64,000 nucleotides of DNA from Dyadobacter koreensis (GTDB taxonomy: Bacteria > Bacteroidota > Bacteroidia > Cytophagales > Spirosomataceae), in the NCBI RefSeq assembly GCF_900108855.1, contig NZ_FNXY01000008.1, forward strand, positions 1 through 64,000, written 5' to 3'. The notes under the pieces were generated by a model. The model had not been told where the DNA came from. It searched no databases and saw only the letters and a list, made by a program, of their open reading frames with translations. This document shows, piece after piece, positions 35,015-43,886 of this stretch (positions within the stretch are counted from its first letter, which is position 1; every line of letters starts with the position of its first letter). Position numbers and translations under genes: made by a program.

Positions 35015-36304
35015 ATGGTAATTCAGGTTATTATTACCCTTGTTCTTGTATTTCTAAATGGTTTTTTCGTTGCGGCTGAATTTGCTATCGTAAAAATAAG
35101 AGCCTCACAACTGGAACAAAAAGCACAGGACGGGAATAAAATGGCCATTTTGTCGAAACAAATTGTTTCAAATCTTGATGGTTATCTGGCTGCCACCCAG
35201 TTTGGTATCACACTGGCAAGTTTAGGTTTGGGATGGATTGGAGAACCAGTTGTTTCTAAAATTTTGATAGGTGGGATGGAGGTTATCGGGATTACACTTG
35301 ATCCTGTTTTGGCTCATCAGATTGCATTGCCTGCTGCATTTGCGATTATTACCGTACTTCATATCGTCTTTGGTGAACTGGCGCCCAAATCGATTGCGAT
35401 TCAGCGGCCGGAAGCTACAACCTTGTTTTTGTCATATCCGCTTCATGCATTTTTTCTTGTTTTTCGTCCAATTGTCTGGATTTTAAATGGGATCGCGAAT
35501 TTTATTTTAGGTGCAATTGGAATAACTCCTACGCACGGAAGCGAAGTTCATAGCAGTGATGAATTGCGTTACCTTGTACAGCAGCAAAAAGAAAGCGGAA
35601 TGATTGAGGCCGCAGATTATGACCTGATCAAAAATGCTTTTAATTTCTCGGAGCGTATAGCAAAACAGGTAATGATACCGCGCACAAAAGTAGTTGGCGT
35701 TGATATCAACGATTTTACCGAGGCAGATCTAGAAAAAATAATAGAGGAAGGTTATTCCCGAATTCCTGTTTACGAGGATTCCATGGACCAGATCATCGGT
35801 GTTTTGCACTTAAAAGATTTGTTGATGAAGATGAGGAAAGGAAGTGAAATTGTGCTTTCTGAACTTGTCCGGCCAATTTCAATGGTTCCTGAGTCAAAAC
35901 CGATCGGAGCGATTCTGAGGGATTTTCAGGTAACTCGCCAGCAGATGGCCGTTATTGTCAATGAATATGGCGGTGTAGAAGGAATTGTGACAATGGAAGA
36001 TATTCTGGAAGAACTTGTCGGTGAAATTCAGGACGAGTATGACAATGAAACGCCGATTGTTAAAAACGAAAACGGAAATTATCTGGTTTTAGGTTCAGCT
36101 TCGCTAAGTGATATCAATGAACATTTACCGACTGATATTTTCAGAGAAGGTGATTATGAGACACTTGCTGGATTTCTTATCTCCAAGTTCAACCGGATTC
36201 CATCGATTGGTGAAAAGATCCGCACGAAGGACTACGAATTTATGGTGATGAAAAAACAGCGAAGCATGATCACGCTCGTACAGATAACTGCATTGGAAGA
36301 ATAA
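35015..36304 (+). CDS. CNNM/CBS-domain membrane protein (CorC/HlyC 'hemolysin' family)
   Basis: The 429-residue product has the family architecture: an N-terminal CNNM membrane domain of three to four helices (residues about 1-190, FFVAAEFAIVKIRASQLEQK and HIVFGELAPKSIAIQRPEA), a pair of CBS domains (about 205-335, starting VMIPRTKVVGV), and a CorC_HlyC domain at the end (GNYLVLGSASLSDINEHLPT). Members act in Mg2+/Co2+ efflux or regulation; the hemolysin name is historical. It ends 6 bases from the convergent beta-helix gene. Confidence 0.92.
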   Translation: MVIQVIITLVLVFLNGFFVAAEFAIVKIRASQLEQKAQDGNKMAILSKQIVSNLDGYLAATQFGITLASLGLGWIGEPVVSKILIGGMEVIGITLDPVLAHQIALPAAFAIITVLHIVFGELAPKSIAIQRPEATTLFLSYPLHAFFLVFRPIVWILNGIANFILGAIGITPTHGSEVHSSDELRYLVQQQKESGMIEAADYDLIKNAFNFSERIAKQVMIPRTKVVGVDINDFTEADLEKIIEEGYSRIPVYEDSMDQIIGVLHLKDLLMKMRKGSEIVLSELVRPISMVPESKPIGAILRDFQVTRQQMAVIVNEYGGVEGIVTMEDILEELVGEIQDEYDNETPIVKNENGNYLVLGSASLSDINEHLPTDIFREGDYETLAGFLISKFNRIPSIGEKIRTKDYEFMVMKKQRSMITLVQITALEE

Positions 36305-36310
36305 TACTAT

Positions 36311-38662
36311 TTATTTTAAAGTAACGTCTATCTTCAGCACTTGTTGATTTCGCAGGATTTCCAGATTCAATTTGCCAGTCCAGTTATACTGCTGGCGAAT
36401 TGCTTCCAACCGTACCACATTACCTGCTTCTTCGTTATTTGCAGTCCGGATCACATCACCGGCTTGCAGTGTACTTTTGGTCAGGATGCTCGAAGCAGGA
36501 ATTTCGACAAGAACAACTCCCTTTTCGTCTGGTAACCCAAAGGCGGACCGGTCGCCTAGTCCATTTACGTTGCGAATTTTTGCTCCCAGCCAGATGGTTT
36601 CCTGCAACTCCATTTCCAGTGCGGCGTTGAGCAAAACCGGAAAGTCAACCTTAGCAGCCATCTTTCGGAAGCTTGCTTTTGTCACACCGAAATTATTCAT
36701 TGGAAAGTTTTTAAACCCGATGTTTAATGCCGGACTGGCTGATTTAACATGATAATTACCATGTTTTGCACCGACAAAATTTGGATCACCCGATTTGCTG
36801 TCTCGATCAATATTCAGCGCTTGTGCACTTGCTAATGCGGCTTTGTCCGGAAAAAGATTGTGATTTACTTCCTTGCCCCAATCGGTAACCATAATGGGAA
36901 AGTAAGGGCGCATAACGATATTTTTTCGGAAAATATCGCCACTGTTTTTGAACCAGACGTGTGGATGAAATGAATTGTTAATCAGAATATTGTTCTCGGC
37001 AACGCGTCTGAATCCTTCCCGAAATTTTAGTCCGCCGCTGAGGCAAACATTGTTATAAATATGATAATTGCTGCTTCCGTCATCCAAGTCTATATCCCAG
37101 CCATGATCGCAGCGAAACCGGTTGTTTCTTATCACTACCGTTTTCTGAGCGTCCAGAAATATTAATTCCGGATGTAGTAAAACGAGGCTGTCCATGGTTT
37201 TTCTATTCGGATGCCAGAACCGATCCCGCCCCCACGAGTTAAAAGCCCCATGATCGCCGGTTTCCAGAACGGTTTCGAACACGTCATTATTTTCAATTAA
37301 ATGTCCGCCCCAACAACCATCACCAATGTTAATTCCGGCCCGGGGAACGCGATAAATCGTATTGTGGCTTACCAAAATTTCGGACGCCATTTCAATTTGT
37401 ACCGCTGTTGCCTGTTTCTCGATTTTACCGATATCATGTATCAGATTATTTTCCGCGAAACAATTGGACGGAAACCGGTTATTTTTCGGACCCGGCGTTT
37501 TGTCTATTTTAGAATATTGCACAAAATTATCATAGCCAAAAGCCGGGGAGCGGACGGCTGAGCTATCTCCGACAAAACAGATTGCGCTTGCACTAATGTC
37601 ATGAAAATGCGAACCTGTGACACCGGAAGCATGATTATATCCGCTAAATAAAATGGCATTTCCTCCTAGGAAAGAAAATTCAGAGTCTTCTACGATACAG
37701 TTTTCTGTATTTTCCATTAAAACAGCACCGCCACGATATATCATCCAATCGCTTCTAAGAAGTGGCTCGTAATGATCCATAATGGTTCTCGCAGTATGCT
37801 CGAATCGAATACCTTTGACCGTCACATTATGAACTGGTTTTTCGGGAGTACCTTTTACTTCAAGAATATGTTTAAGATTGGAAACCTCAATGTTGGCTTT
37901 GTCAAGATCAATCCGGGGATCTGGGTAGAAGTATAAAGTTTCATCATTTTTGTCATAATACCATTCGCCGGGCGCGTCAAGTTCTTCAAAAATATTCTCG
38001 ACAAATCGATATTTTGGATGGAGCGGTGCTGGGCGGTTATTTTGCCACCCCCCTTCCAAATCAGCTTTTCCATTTACAATTCCTTTGATCCGGTAGTGAA
38101 AACTTCCCCATTCACCTTGGTGAAGCGCATGTAAATAACCGCCAGCCGGATTTTTCCATTTTGCAATTTTTTCGGGGGAAATCGCATCTTCCGCCGTTCC
38201 ATTAAAGACACGGGCAGTGGAATCATAGTTTGGATAACGGGCTAGAATCTGAGGAATTCCATTTATAAACAGCGATTCAAATCCGGCATTTTCAATTCTT
38301 GATTTCCAGATATTGCCAGTATGTTTTTCCCATTTTAAAGACAGTTTCCTGCCTGCACTGAAAGTAACGTTTTCGTTTTTATATGCAGCGAGTGAAACAG
38401 TTTTGCCTTGTAGGCTATTATTATCCAGTGATAGGGTTTCATCAAGGTGGTAAGTTCCCTGACGAAATAAGATGGCGATATGGCTTTGCTTTGAACGGTT
38501 TATTTTTTCGATTGCGGCTGCCGGGGTTTTCAATGGAAAGGCAATTGTACCCGCATTTGCATCATTTCCGGACGAAGATACGTATAGTTTATGTTGGGCA
38601 GATAAGGTAGGACAGATGAATTGAAGCCAAATAAATAGTGCGTATAAGTGTCTATTTCGCAT
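36311..38662 (-). CDS. Secreted right-handed beta-helix protein with C-terminal PDZ-like domain
   Basis: The 783-residue product has a signal peptide (CPTLSAQ) and begins with HKLYVSSSGNDANAGTIAFP, the usual opening of pectate-lyase-like surface enzymes. Parallel beta-helix repeats run through the middle (VTVKGIRFEHTA, CIVEDSEFSFLGGNAILFSG, CFAENNLIHDIG, ILVSHNTIYRVPRAGINIGD). The last 80 residues (GVVLVEIPASSILTKSTLQA, GDVIRTANNEEAGN) look like a PDZ domain. It probably binds or cleaves a polysaccharide outside the cytoplasm. The exact glycosidase or lyase family could not be fixed. No SusCD pair is adjacent. Confidence 0.8.
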   Translation of the reverse strand: MRNRHLYALFIWLQFICPTLSAQHKLYVSSSGNDANAGTIAFPLKTPAAAIEKINRSKQSHIAILFRQGTYHLDETLSLDNNSLQGKTVSLAAYKNENVTFSAGRKLSLKWEKHTGNIWKSRIENAGFESLFINGIPQILARYPNYDSTARVFNGTAEDAISPEKIAKWKNPAGGYLHALHQGEWGSFHYRIKGIVNGKADLEGGWQNNRPAPLHPKYRFVENIFEELDAPGEWYYDKNDETLYFYPDPRIDLDKANIEVSNLKHILEVKGTPEKPVHNVTVKGIRFEHTARTIMDHYEPLLRSDWMIYRGGAVLMENTENCIVEDSEFSFLGGNAILFSGYNHASGVTGSHFHDISASAICFVGDSSAVRSPAFGYDNFVQYSKIDKTPGPKNNRFPSNCFAENNLIHDIGKIEKQATAVQIEMASEILVSHNTIYRVPRAGINIGDGCWGGHLIENNDVFETVLETGDHGAFNSWGRDRFWHPNRKTMDSLVLLHPELIFLDAQKTVVIRNNRFRCDHGWDIDLDDGSSNYHIYNNVCLSGGLKFREGFRRVAENNILINNSFHPHVWFKNSGDIFRKNIVMRPYFPIMVTDWGKEVNHNLFPDKAALASAQALNIDRDSKSGDPNFVGAKHGNYHVKSASPALNIGFKNFPMNNFGVTKASFRKMAAKVDFPVLLNAALEMELQETIWLGAKIRNVNGLGDRSAFGLPDEKGVVLVEIPASSILTKSTLQAGDVIRTANNEEAGNVVRLEAIRQQYNWTGKLNLEILRNQQVLKIDVTLK

Positions 38663-38770
38663 ATATCACCAACGTAATTGAAAAGTTTATAACCATTCCT
38701 TATCATTTTAAGATTTTTCAAATATTATTCTACCCATTTCAATATACTTACTTTTCAAAATTTGATAATT

Positions 38771-39109
38771 ATGAAGATTGATTTAAGAATTTTCGCGGGA
38801 TTTTTTATTCAGATGCTAATAGGAAATTTCGTGTTTGCACAGTCGAAAGCTCCAGAAGATTCTCTTCCATCTTATGCACAGATCATGCCCAAGTTTTCTG
38901 AAATGGTGGATCATGTCAACATGCTGCCAACTGGGATCTATCAGATTTCGGGTGGGCAAATACCTGCCTCCAGCCAAATAAATGCGGACGGTTCCGTGAA
39001 AGTTAGCCGTATTGGCGAGATTGTCGTTCCCGCCGAAATTCCTAACGTAATGAAGATAAAAAGAGAAAATAGCCTTAAATCTTTTAAGAAAAAACCAGCT
39101 AAGAAATAG
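38771..39109 (+). CDS. Small secreted hypothetical protein, 112 aa
   Basis: ATG 38771 gives MKIDLRIFAGFFIQMLIGNF with a signal peptide cut near VFAQ. The mature part of about 90 residues includes MLPTGIYQISGGQIPASSQ and ends in a strongly basic tail FKKKPAKK. No domain is recognised. It is divergent from the beta-helix gene and ends 6 bases from the convergent SDR gene. Confidence 0.6.
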   Translation: MKIDLRIFAGFFIQMLIGNFVFAQSKAPEDSLPSYAQIMPKFSEMVDHVNMLPTGIYQISGGQIPASSQINADGSVKVSRIGEIVVPAEIPNVMKIKRENSLKSFKKKPAKK

Positions 39110-39115
39110 GCCTTA

Positions 39116-39805
39116 TCAGCCGTTGTTGTAAACTTTCAAAACAGTCTCCCGAAGTTTTGCACCGGATTCGCTCAGTACGAACGCGATATTTTCAGCGATA
39201 TCTGTTCCGGAAACCCATTTGGAAAAGTCAGCGTCCGGCATCGCTTCACGGTTCATAGGTGTATCGATTGTACTTGGCACAATAACTGTTGCCGTGATAT
39301 TTTTTGACTTGCCTTCTGAATTAATGAATTCAGCCATTTTGAAAACAAGGGATTTGGAAAGGGCATAAGCAAAGTTGCCTTTTCCCTGATCAGCTTCCAA
39401 AGCTGGTCTTGCTCCAATGAAAATAAACTGTCCGCCTCCGGTTGTTTCAAAATGTTTCATTAGCGGTTTTACCAGGTGAAAAGCTGTGAAAAAATTAATA
39501 TTAAACATTTTTTCAAGCAATGCATCATCAGTTGCGTGAAGATTTCCCGGCGCATACCCGCCTGCCAGAAAAATTCCAGCCTGAATTGTTCCGGCTTTCT
39601 CGATCGTGGCATTAACAAAATTCATAGCGGCATCCTGATCAGTGAGATCAACAACCTGGCTGGTCACATTTTCGAGGTCTTGAAAAGTATCCACTTTTTT
39701 CGAGCCAAATGTTACATATAAATTATTCTCGCCTCCTGCAAGTTTGTTCACAACGTCTTTTCCCAAACCTCCGGATGCTCCGCTTACGATAATGTTTTTA
39801 GACAT
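39116..39805 (-). CDS. Short-chain dehydrogenase/reductase
   Basis: The 229-residue product has the Rossmann glycine motif VSGASGGLGKDVV and the catalytic pair in YALSKS, with a serine-position segment FIFIGARPAL where the usual catalytic Ser is not obvious. The NNAG motif is replaced by FLAGG. It is a classical-type SDR of unknown substrate, and the atypical Ser position leaves activity less certain. Single gene. Confidence 0.85.
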   Translation of the reverse strand: MSKNIIVSGASGGLGKDVVNKLAGGENNLYVTFGSKKVDTFQDLENVTSQVVDLTDQDAAMNFVNATIEKAGTIQAGIFLAGGYAPGNLHATDDALLEKMFNINFFTAFHLVKPLMKHFETTGGGQFIFIGARPALEADQGKGNFAYALSKSLVFKMAEFINSEGKSKNITATVIVPSTIDTPMNREAMPDADFSKWVSGTDIAENIAFVLSESGAKLRETVLKVYNNG

Positions 39806-39865
39806 GGTTAATTTGGTTAATATGATCGCTAAAATAAGAAAGTTAACAAAAAGCTGTATGGTTTT

Positions 39866-39902
39866 ATAAAAAAGAGAAGTCGGACCCTGGGGCGACTTCT
39901 CT
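39866..39902 (-). terminator. Terminator after galU
   Basis: Ten-base perfect arms (39873-39882 and 39893-39902) are followed on the reverse strand by a T-rich run. It lies 26 bases past the galU stop. Confidence 0.8.
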
Positions 39903-39927
39903 GCATTCGGATCAAAATATCTGAATC

Positions 39928-40791
39928 TTATTTATTCAAAAGATCAATCAGGAATTTTCTGAATGGCTCGGCAAATTCTTTTCGTTTAAGGGCAAACTCG
40001 ACGGTTGTTTTAAGATAATCAAGTTTATCTCCAATGTCATGACGTTTGCCTTCGATGTGATGTGCGTAAATATTTTCACGCTTAAGAAGAAGCAATAATG
40101 AATCCGTTAACTGGATTTCGTTGTTTTTCCCTTTAGGCGTTTGCTCGATCGTATTGAAAATTTCCGGAGTTAAAATGTAACGTCCGGCAATGGCAAGGTT
40201 AGAAGGAGCAAGTTCGATAGCCGGTTTTTCCACCAACGTGCTTAATTCCAGAATCGTATCGCTCAAAGATGTTCCGCCGACAATTCCATAACGATTCACT
40301 TTGTTTGCAGGAACTTGTTCAACAGCAATTACTGATCCGCCATATTGTTCGTACGTATCCATTAACTGCTGCGTTACAGGAATTACCGAATCCATGATCG
40401 TGTCACCCAGTAAAACTGCAAACGGCTCGTTGCCAACATGATGACGGGCATAATAAATGGCGTCTCCCAGACCATTGGCTTCTTTCTGACGAACGAAATG
40501 AACATTGGCCATATCCGCCAGACGCCGCATCTCATTAAACCAGATCATGTCCTCTTTTTCTTCCAGGCGTGATTCCAGCTCGACGTTACGGTCGAAATGA
40601 TCTTCAATGGCACGTTTGCCCTTCCCTGAAATAATTAAAATATCCTCAATTCCGGAATCAACCGCTTCCTGAACAACATATTGAATAGTAGGAATGTCAA
40701 TAATCGGCAACATTTCCTTGGGCATCGATTTGGTTGCTGGCAAAAAACGGGTTCCAAGTCCGGCAGCAGGGATTACAGCTTTACGAATCAT
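39928..40791 (-). CDS. galU: UTP-glucose-1-phosphate uridylyltransferase
   Basis: The 287-residue product matches GalU throughout: nucleotide-binding PAAGLGTRFLPATKSMPKEM, VQEAVDSGIEDILIISGKGK, FAVLLGDTIMDS, and GRYILTPEIFNTIEQTPKG with NEIQLTDSL. It makes UDP-glucose from UTP and glucose 1-phosphate. A glucuronokinase-like kinase gene lies just upstream on the same strand with a gap of 108 bases, so GalU may also take a second sugar 1-phosphate. A terminator closes the unit. Confidence 0.95.
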   Translation of the reverse strand: MIRKAVIPAAGLGTRFLPATKSMPKEMLPIIDIPTIQYVVQEAVDSGIEDILIISGKGKRAIEDHFDRNVELESRLEEKEDMIWFNEMRRLADMANVHFVRQKEANGLGDAIYYARHHVGNEPFAVLLGDTIMDSVIPVTQQLMDTYEQYGGSVIAVEQVPANKVNRYGIVGGTSLSDTILELSTLVEKPAIELAPSNLAIAGRYILTPEIFNTIEQTPKGKNNEIQLTDSLLLLLKRENIYAHHIEGKRHDIGDKLDYLKTTVEFALKRKEFAEPFRKFLIDLLNK

Positions 40792-40899
40792 AAGTTTGGC
40801 TTTCGGCAGATGGCTTTTGCCGGTAGTTTAAGTTTTGAATATAGTTTAATAAAGTTTGAATCAGCTAATTGATGACAGTCGAAAGCCGACTGCCGATAG

Positions 40900-41895
40900 C
40901 TAAATCACAAACGGCTTGATCACCCTCGCATTATATTTTTTAAGTTTTACGAAAAGCTGATTCAGCATATCGTCGTCCTTATAAATCCCGATAATAGTTC
41001 CGCCTGAACCTGCAAATTTTGCCGAAGCACCGCAGGATCTTGCTTCGTTGATTAGCTTTTTATTGGAATCAGGAACGTTGTAAATCTGGCAGCGAAGATC
41101 AAAATTCTGGTTCATAAGTTCATGCAGATCGTCAGGGCGGCCTTCTTTTAGGGCGATGTGTGCGTCTTTGGCTTTCTGCGCAATTTGTCCGAGAACGTCT
41201 ATTACATCTTGCTCCCCCCGATCAAACCGTGCGCGGACGTCACTGTGAACTTTACCTGAAACTTTACTAAGATTTGTATTGTAGGCCACGTACAGTTTAG
41301 GCAATAGCGCAGGATCAATTCGCTCATAAAGTCCGTATCCCTGATTTTGGATCAATGTTTTATCGAAATCCATATAAACGCAGCCTTCATAACACTGGAT
41401 AACGCGATCCTGCAAACCAGCAGCGATACCAAGTTCTTCCGTTTCAGAAACCATGACCAGCTGCGGCAGGATTTCGATAGGAATTTCAACTTTATAGAAC
41501 TGCATTAACGCTCTGAACAGGGCGACCACTATCGCACTTGAACCAGACATCCCGACCTGCCGCGGAATGGAAGAGCGATATCTTACAGTGAAATTCCGGT
41601 TTGGCAATTTAATATTATTGTCTTCACAATAGTCAGCAAATTTTTTAATGCCCGCTTTTATCAACGGAATTCCTCCGTTGTAGCCCAGCATGCTGACAGA
41701 ATCGCGGAGGTGAAAAACACTCCGAAACGTACTTCCGTCCTGCGGCTCAGGTTCTATGTGCAGCTCAGGTGATTCGTATAGTGAAATGGATGCTCCGAAG
41801 TTGCGGACAGATATTGATATTGTTTTTCCAAAAAAACCATCAGAAGGATTTCCCAGCAGCCCGGCCCGGGCGTATGCGCGTGTTTCAATGATCAA
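40900..41895 (-). CDS. GHMP kinase, glucuronokinase-like
   Basis: The 331-residue product has the GHMP kinase motifs: RAGLLGNPSDGFFGKTISIS near the start, the ATP loop RQVGMSGSSAIVVALF and the C-terminal AKFAGSGGTIIGIY. The first motif is very like that of plant glucuronokinases, which phosphorylate D-glucuronate at C1. With galU downstream, a route from glucuronate to UDP-glucuronate is a reasonable inference; galacturonate or another sugar cannot be excluded. Start ATG 41893-41895 gives the family's normal N-terminus. Confidence 0.8.
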   Translation of the reverse strand: MIIETRAYARAGLLGNPSDGFFGKTISISVRNFGASISLYESPELHIEPEPQDGSTFRSVFHLRDSVSMLGYNGGIPLIKAGIKKFADYCEDNNIKLPNRNFTVRYRSSIPRQVGMSGSSAIVVALFRALMQFYKVEIPIEILPQLVMVSETEELGIAAGLQDRVIQCYEGCVYMDFDKTLIQNQGYGLYERIDPALLPKLYVAYNTNLSKVSGKVHSDVRARFDRGEQDVIDVLGQIAQKAKDAHIALKEGRPDDLHELMNQNFDLRCQIYNVPDSNKKLINEARSCGASAKFAGSGGTIIGIYKDDDMLNQLFVKLKKYNARVIKPFVI

Positions 41896-42026
41896 TGTAA
41901 ATATTTTTTAACGTCAAAGTAGTAACCAATTGACGAGGCTTCGCGCCTTTGTCCCTTAAATTAATGCAATGCCCAATAACGTAAAATTTATCAAAGATCA
42001 GTGATTGTTATGGATATTTTCTTTTA

Positions 42027-42071
42027 CAAAAAAAAACAGGCATACCAGATAAGCTCATTATCTGATATGCC
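42027..42071 (-). terminator. Terminator after yceI-like gene
   Basis: Fourteen-base arms with one mismatch (42039-42052 and 42058-42071) are followed on the reverse strand by a run of nine or more T. Confidence 0.85.
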
Positions 42072-42093
42072 CGAGCATAAATTTATCTGAAAA

Positions 42094-42630
42094 TTAAGCT
42101 TGTTTTATCAACTGGATGTTAATAACCAATTTAATTTCGTCACCAACTACAACGCCACCTGCTTCCGTTGTAGCACTCCAGGTCAACCCAAATTCTTTAC
42201 GGCTTATTTTGCCTGTAACTTCAAAACCTGCCTTACTCTGACCGTAAAAATCAGTCATAGCGCCACCATATTCTGCGTCTAAAACGACAGGATGTGTTAC
42301 GCCTTTAATTGTCAAATCACCTTTAAGCTTGTAAGTTTCTTCACCTGTTTTTTCAAGACTTGTCGAAGTGAAAGTAAGTTTTGGGTAGCTTTCTGCGTCA
42401 AAGAAGTCGCCTGAACGAAGGTGTTCGTCACGTTGTGCCTGATTAGTATCAATGCTTGCAACATCAGCAGAAAAGTTAATGCTGGCTGTTGTCAAATCAT
42501 CTCCGTCGGTTTCCGCAGTACCTTCAAAAGTTTTGAAAGAACCTGTTACTGTCGAGATTACAAGGTGTTTTACTTTAAATTGAATCTCTGAATGCGTTGG
42601 GTCAATAACCCATGATGTTTTTGCTGACAT
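42094..42630 (-). CDS. YceI-family protein, cytoplasmic form
   Basis: The 178-residue product covers the whole YceI lipocalin-like barrel: WVIDPTHSEIQFKVKHLVIS, VTGSFKTFEGTAE, RDEHLRSGDFFDAESYPKLT and FEVTGKISRKEFGLTWSA. YceI proteins bind isoprenoid-type lipids. Unlike the E. coli protein there is no signal peptide, so it should be cytoplasmic. Single gene with its own terminator. Confidence 0.92.
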   Translation of the reverse strand: MSAKTSWVIDPTHSEIQFKVKHLVISTVTGSFKTFEGTAETDGDDLTTASINFSADVASIDTNQAQRDEHLRSGDFFDAESYPKLTFTSTSLEKTGEETYKLKGDLTIKGVTHPVVLDAEYGGAMTDFYGQSKAGFEVTGKISRKEFGLTWSATTEAGGVVVGDEIKLVINIQLIKQA

Positions 42631-42706
42631 GATATCTATTTGTTTTATTTGTGTTTCTACATTTAATGTATATACATGTAAATATCAAAAAAAGTTTAAT
42701 TATTGG

Positions 42707-42741
42707 CAAAAAAAATTCCCAATCTTTTTGGATTGAGAATT
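42707..42741 (-). terminator. Terminator after LolA-like gene
   Basis: Eleven-base arms with one mismatch (42707-42717... inner ends at 42724/42731) around the loop TTTTTG precede a T-run on the reverse strand. The hairpin lies 41 bases past the stop of the LolA-like gene. Confidence 0.7.
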
Positions 42742-42781
42742 AAAGTATTGATAGTTAGATATTTACTCGCCAATAATCTTA

Positions 42782-43516
42782 TTATTCTTTTGGCATAACG
42801 AAAATGGCTTCGTCAATTTTTGGATTTACTTGTAAAGATTTAATTTTCATAGCCATTGAGGTTCCTGGCATCGCGGAAGTTTCTACTTCGGAAGTGAAAG
42901 GATAAGTTACACCATCAACCTGCCTAAAGTCTGACTGGTTATTTGTTGACTGCACATCCTGCCCGTTCACGTTCATAAAAGCGACGACTTTTAAAATGTA
43001 GTAGGTATCTTTTGAGATGTAGTTCGTGCGTTTACCTCCGTTTTTTAAATTAGCAGTCACTTTAAAAACTTTTGCGCCAGCTAGGTCATCTTCGCCGTCA
43101 AGCGTTAATGTTTGACCTTTTTCTTTATAATTGTAAAGTCCGGTAAGATCGGTTTCAGCAGATAGCGATTTAACAACTTCTTCTGGCAAAGGTGTTGGCT
43201 TGGTCTGTCCGGCCATCGGATTGATCGACCATCCTTTGTCTTTGTCAATAACCTGAACGATCGTTTGCCCCTGAACTGTTGTTTCGCTTCGGAAGCCCCG
43301 GTCTTGTACGATTGTTGTTATCACCGGAATTTCCATATTCATGACATTCATTTCGCCGGTAATTTTTACACTTTTCAATTTTGACAATTTATCGGCGCCA
43401 CCCATTGCGGTAACGTGCTTTGCTATAATTTCGTCAACGGTCTGGGCAAAAGCAGAAGTACATATCCCCGAGACGATCAGGAAAACAATCGACTTTAAAA
43501 ACGTCCTATTTTGCAT
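42782..43516 (-). CDS. LolA-like periplasmic protein (outer-membrane lipoprotein-sorting type)
   Basis: The 244-residue product has a signal peptide cut after SAFAQ, then TVDEIIAKHVTAMGGADKLS and KITGEMNVMNMEIPVITTI, a pattern common in Bacteroidota proteins annotated as outer-membrane lipoprotein-sorting relatives. The rest is a half-barrel of strands. It may carry lipids or lipoproteins across the periplasm, but members of this broad superfamily are poorly characterised. Single gene. Confidence 0.75.
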   Translation of the reverse strand: MQNRTFLKSIVFLIVSGICTSAFAQTVDEIIAKHVTAMGGADKLSKLKSVKITGEMNVMNMEIPVITTIVQDRGFRSETTVQGQTIVQVIDKDKGWSINPMAGQTKPTPLPEEVVKSLSAETDLTGLYNYKEKGQTLTLDGEDDLAGAKVFKVTANLKNGGKRTNYISKDTYYILKVVAFMNVNGQDVQSTNNQSDFRQVDGVTYPFTSEVETSAMPGTSMAMKIKSLQVNPKIDEAIFVMPKE

Positions 43517-43622
43517 GTGAGCTTGTTTTGGTAGAAGTGTAAAACTAGGAAATATTACTTTAAAACCGAATTTGATAAGGGTTGGGCGGGTATTTTCTTA
43601 TTTGAGTGTACAGGTTTTGTTT

Positions 43623-43816
43623 ACCCGTCCGATGGCGGAAAAAGCCATTGGACGGGTCGCACGCTCCGTCGGGCGGCTTTTCAGCCGCCGACGGACAGGC
43701 AACATCTCAAAAGTCAGAATCTGTTTAATCAAACTTTGAATAAATAAGATTGCAGCGTTTTGCTCGCCGTCGGACGGATAGGCAAAGCGCATAACTCAAA
43801 TTTGCTTAATCAAACC
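43623..43816. repeat. G+C-rich hairpins and imperfect direct repeat
   Basis: Hairpin 1 pairs ACCCGTCC with GGACGGGT. Hairpin 2 pairs TCCGTCG and GCGGCT with AGCCGC and CGACGGA, with a single bulge. A second GCCGTCGGACGG block follows near 43766. Each block is followed by CTCAAA, some spacer and TTAATCAAAC(T/C)TTGAATAA (43724-43742 and 43806-43824), so a unit of about 80 bases seems to occur twice. It resembles a small dispersed intergenic element. Confidence 0.55.
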
Positions 43817-43821
43817 TTGAA

Positions 43822-43860
43822 TAAAAAAAAGCGAACGAATCAAAGGATGATCCGCTCGCT
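43822..43860 (-). terminator. Terminator after atpG
   Basis: Thirteen-base arms with two A-C mismatches (43830-43842 and 43848-43860) around a 5-base loop are followed on the reverse strand by a T-run of eight or more. Confidence 0.8.
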
Positions 43861-43886
43861 TAAAATATATAAGTTCTTAAAACTAA

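Larger units (their letters stand above)
43517..43886. other. Intergenic region with G+C-rich repeats and atpG terminator
   Basis: These 370 bases hold two G+C-rich hairpins (43623-43657 and 43665-43695), an imperfect direct repeat of about 75 bases and the atpG terminator. The G+C-rich block stands out from the A+T-rich surroundings. No gene was seen; short open frames here cross the repeats and look spurious. Confidence 0.6.

Noticed and set aside
40800..40899. GCTTTCGGCAG / CTGCCGA-type inverted fragments between galU and the kinase gene
   Set aside because: The pairing is short and interrupted; it may be part of a dispersed repeat but cannot be supported from this copy alone.
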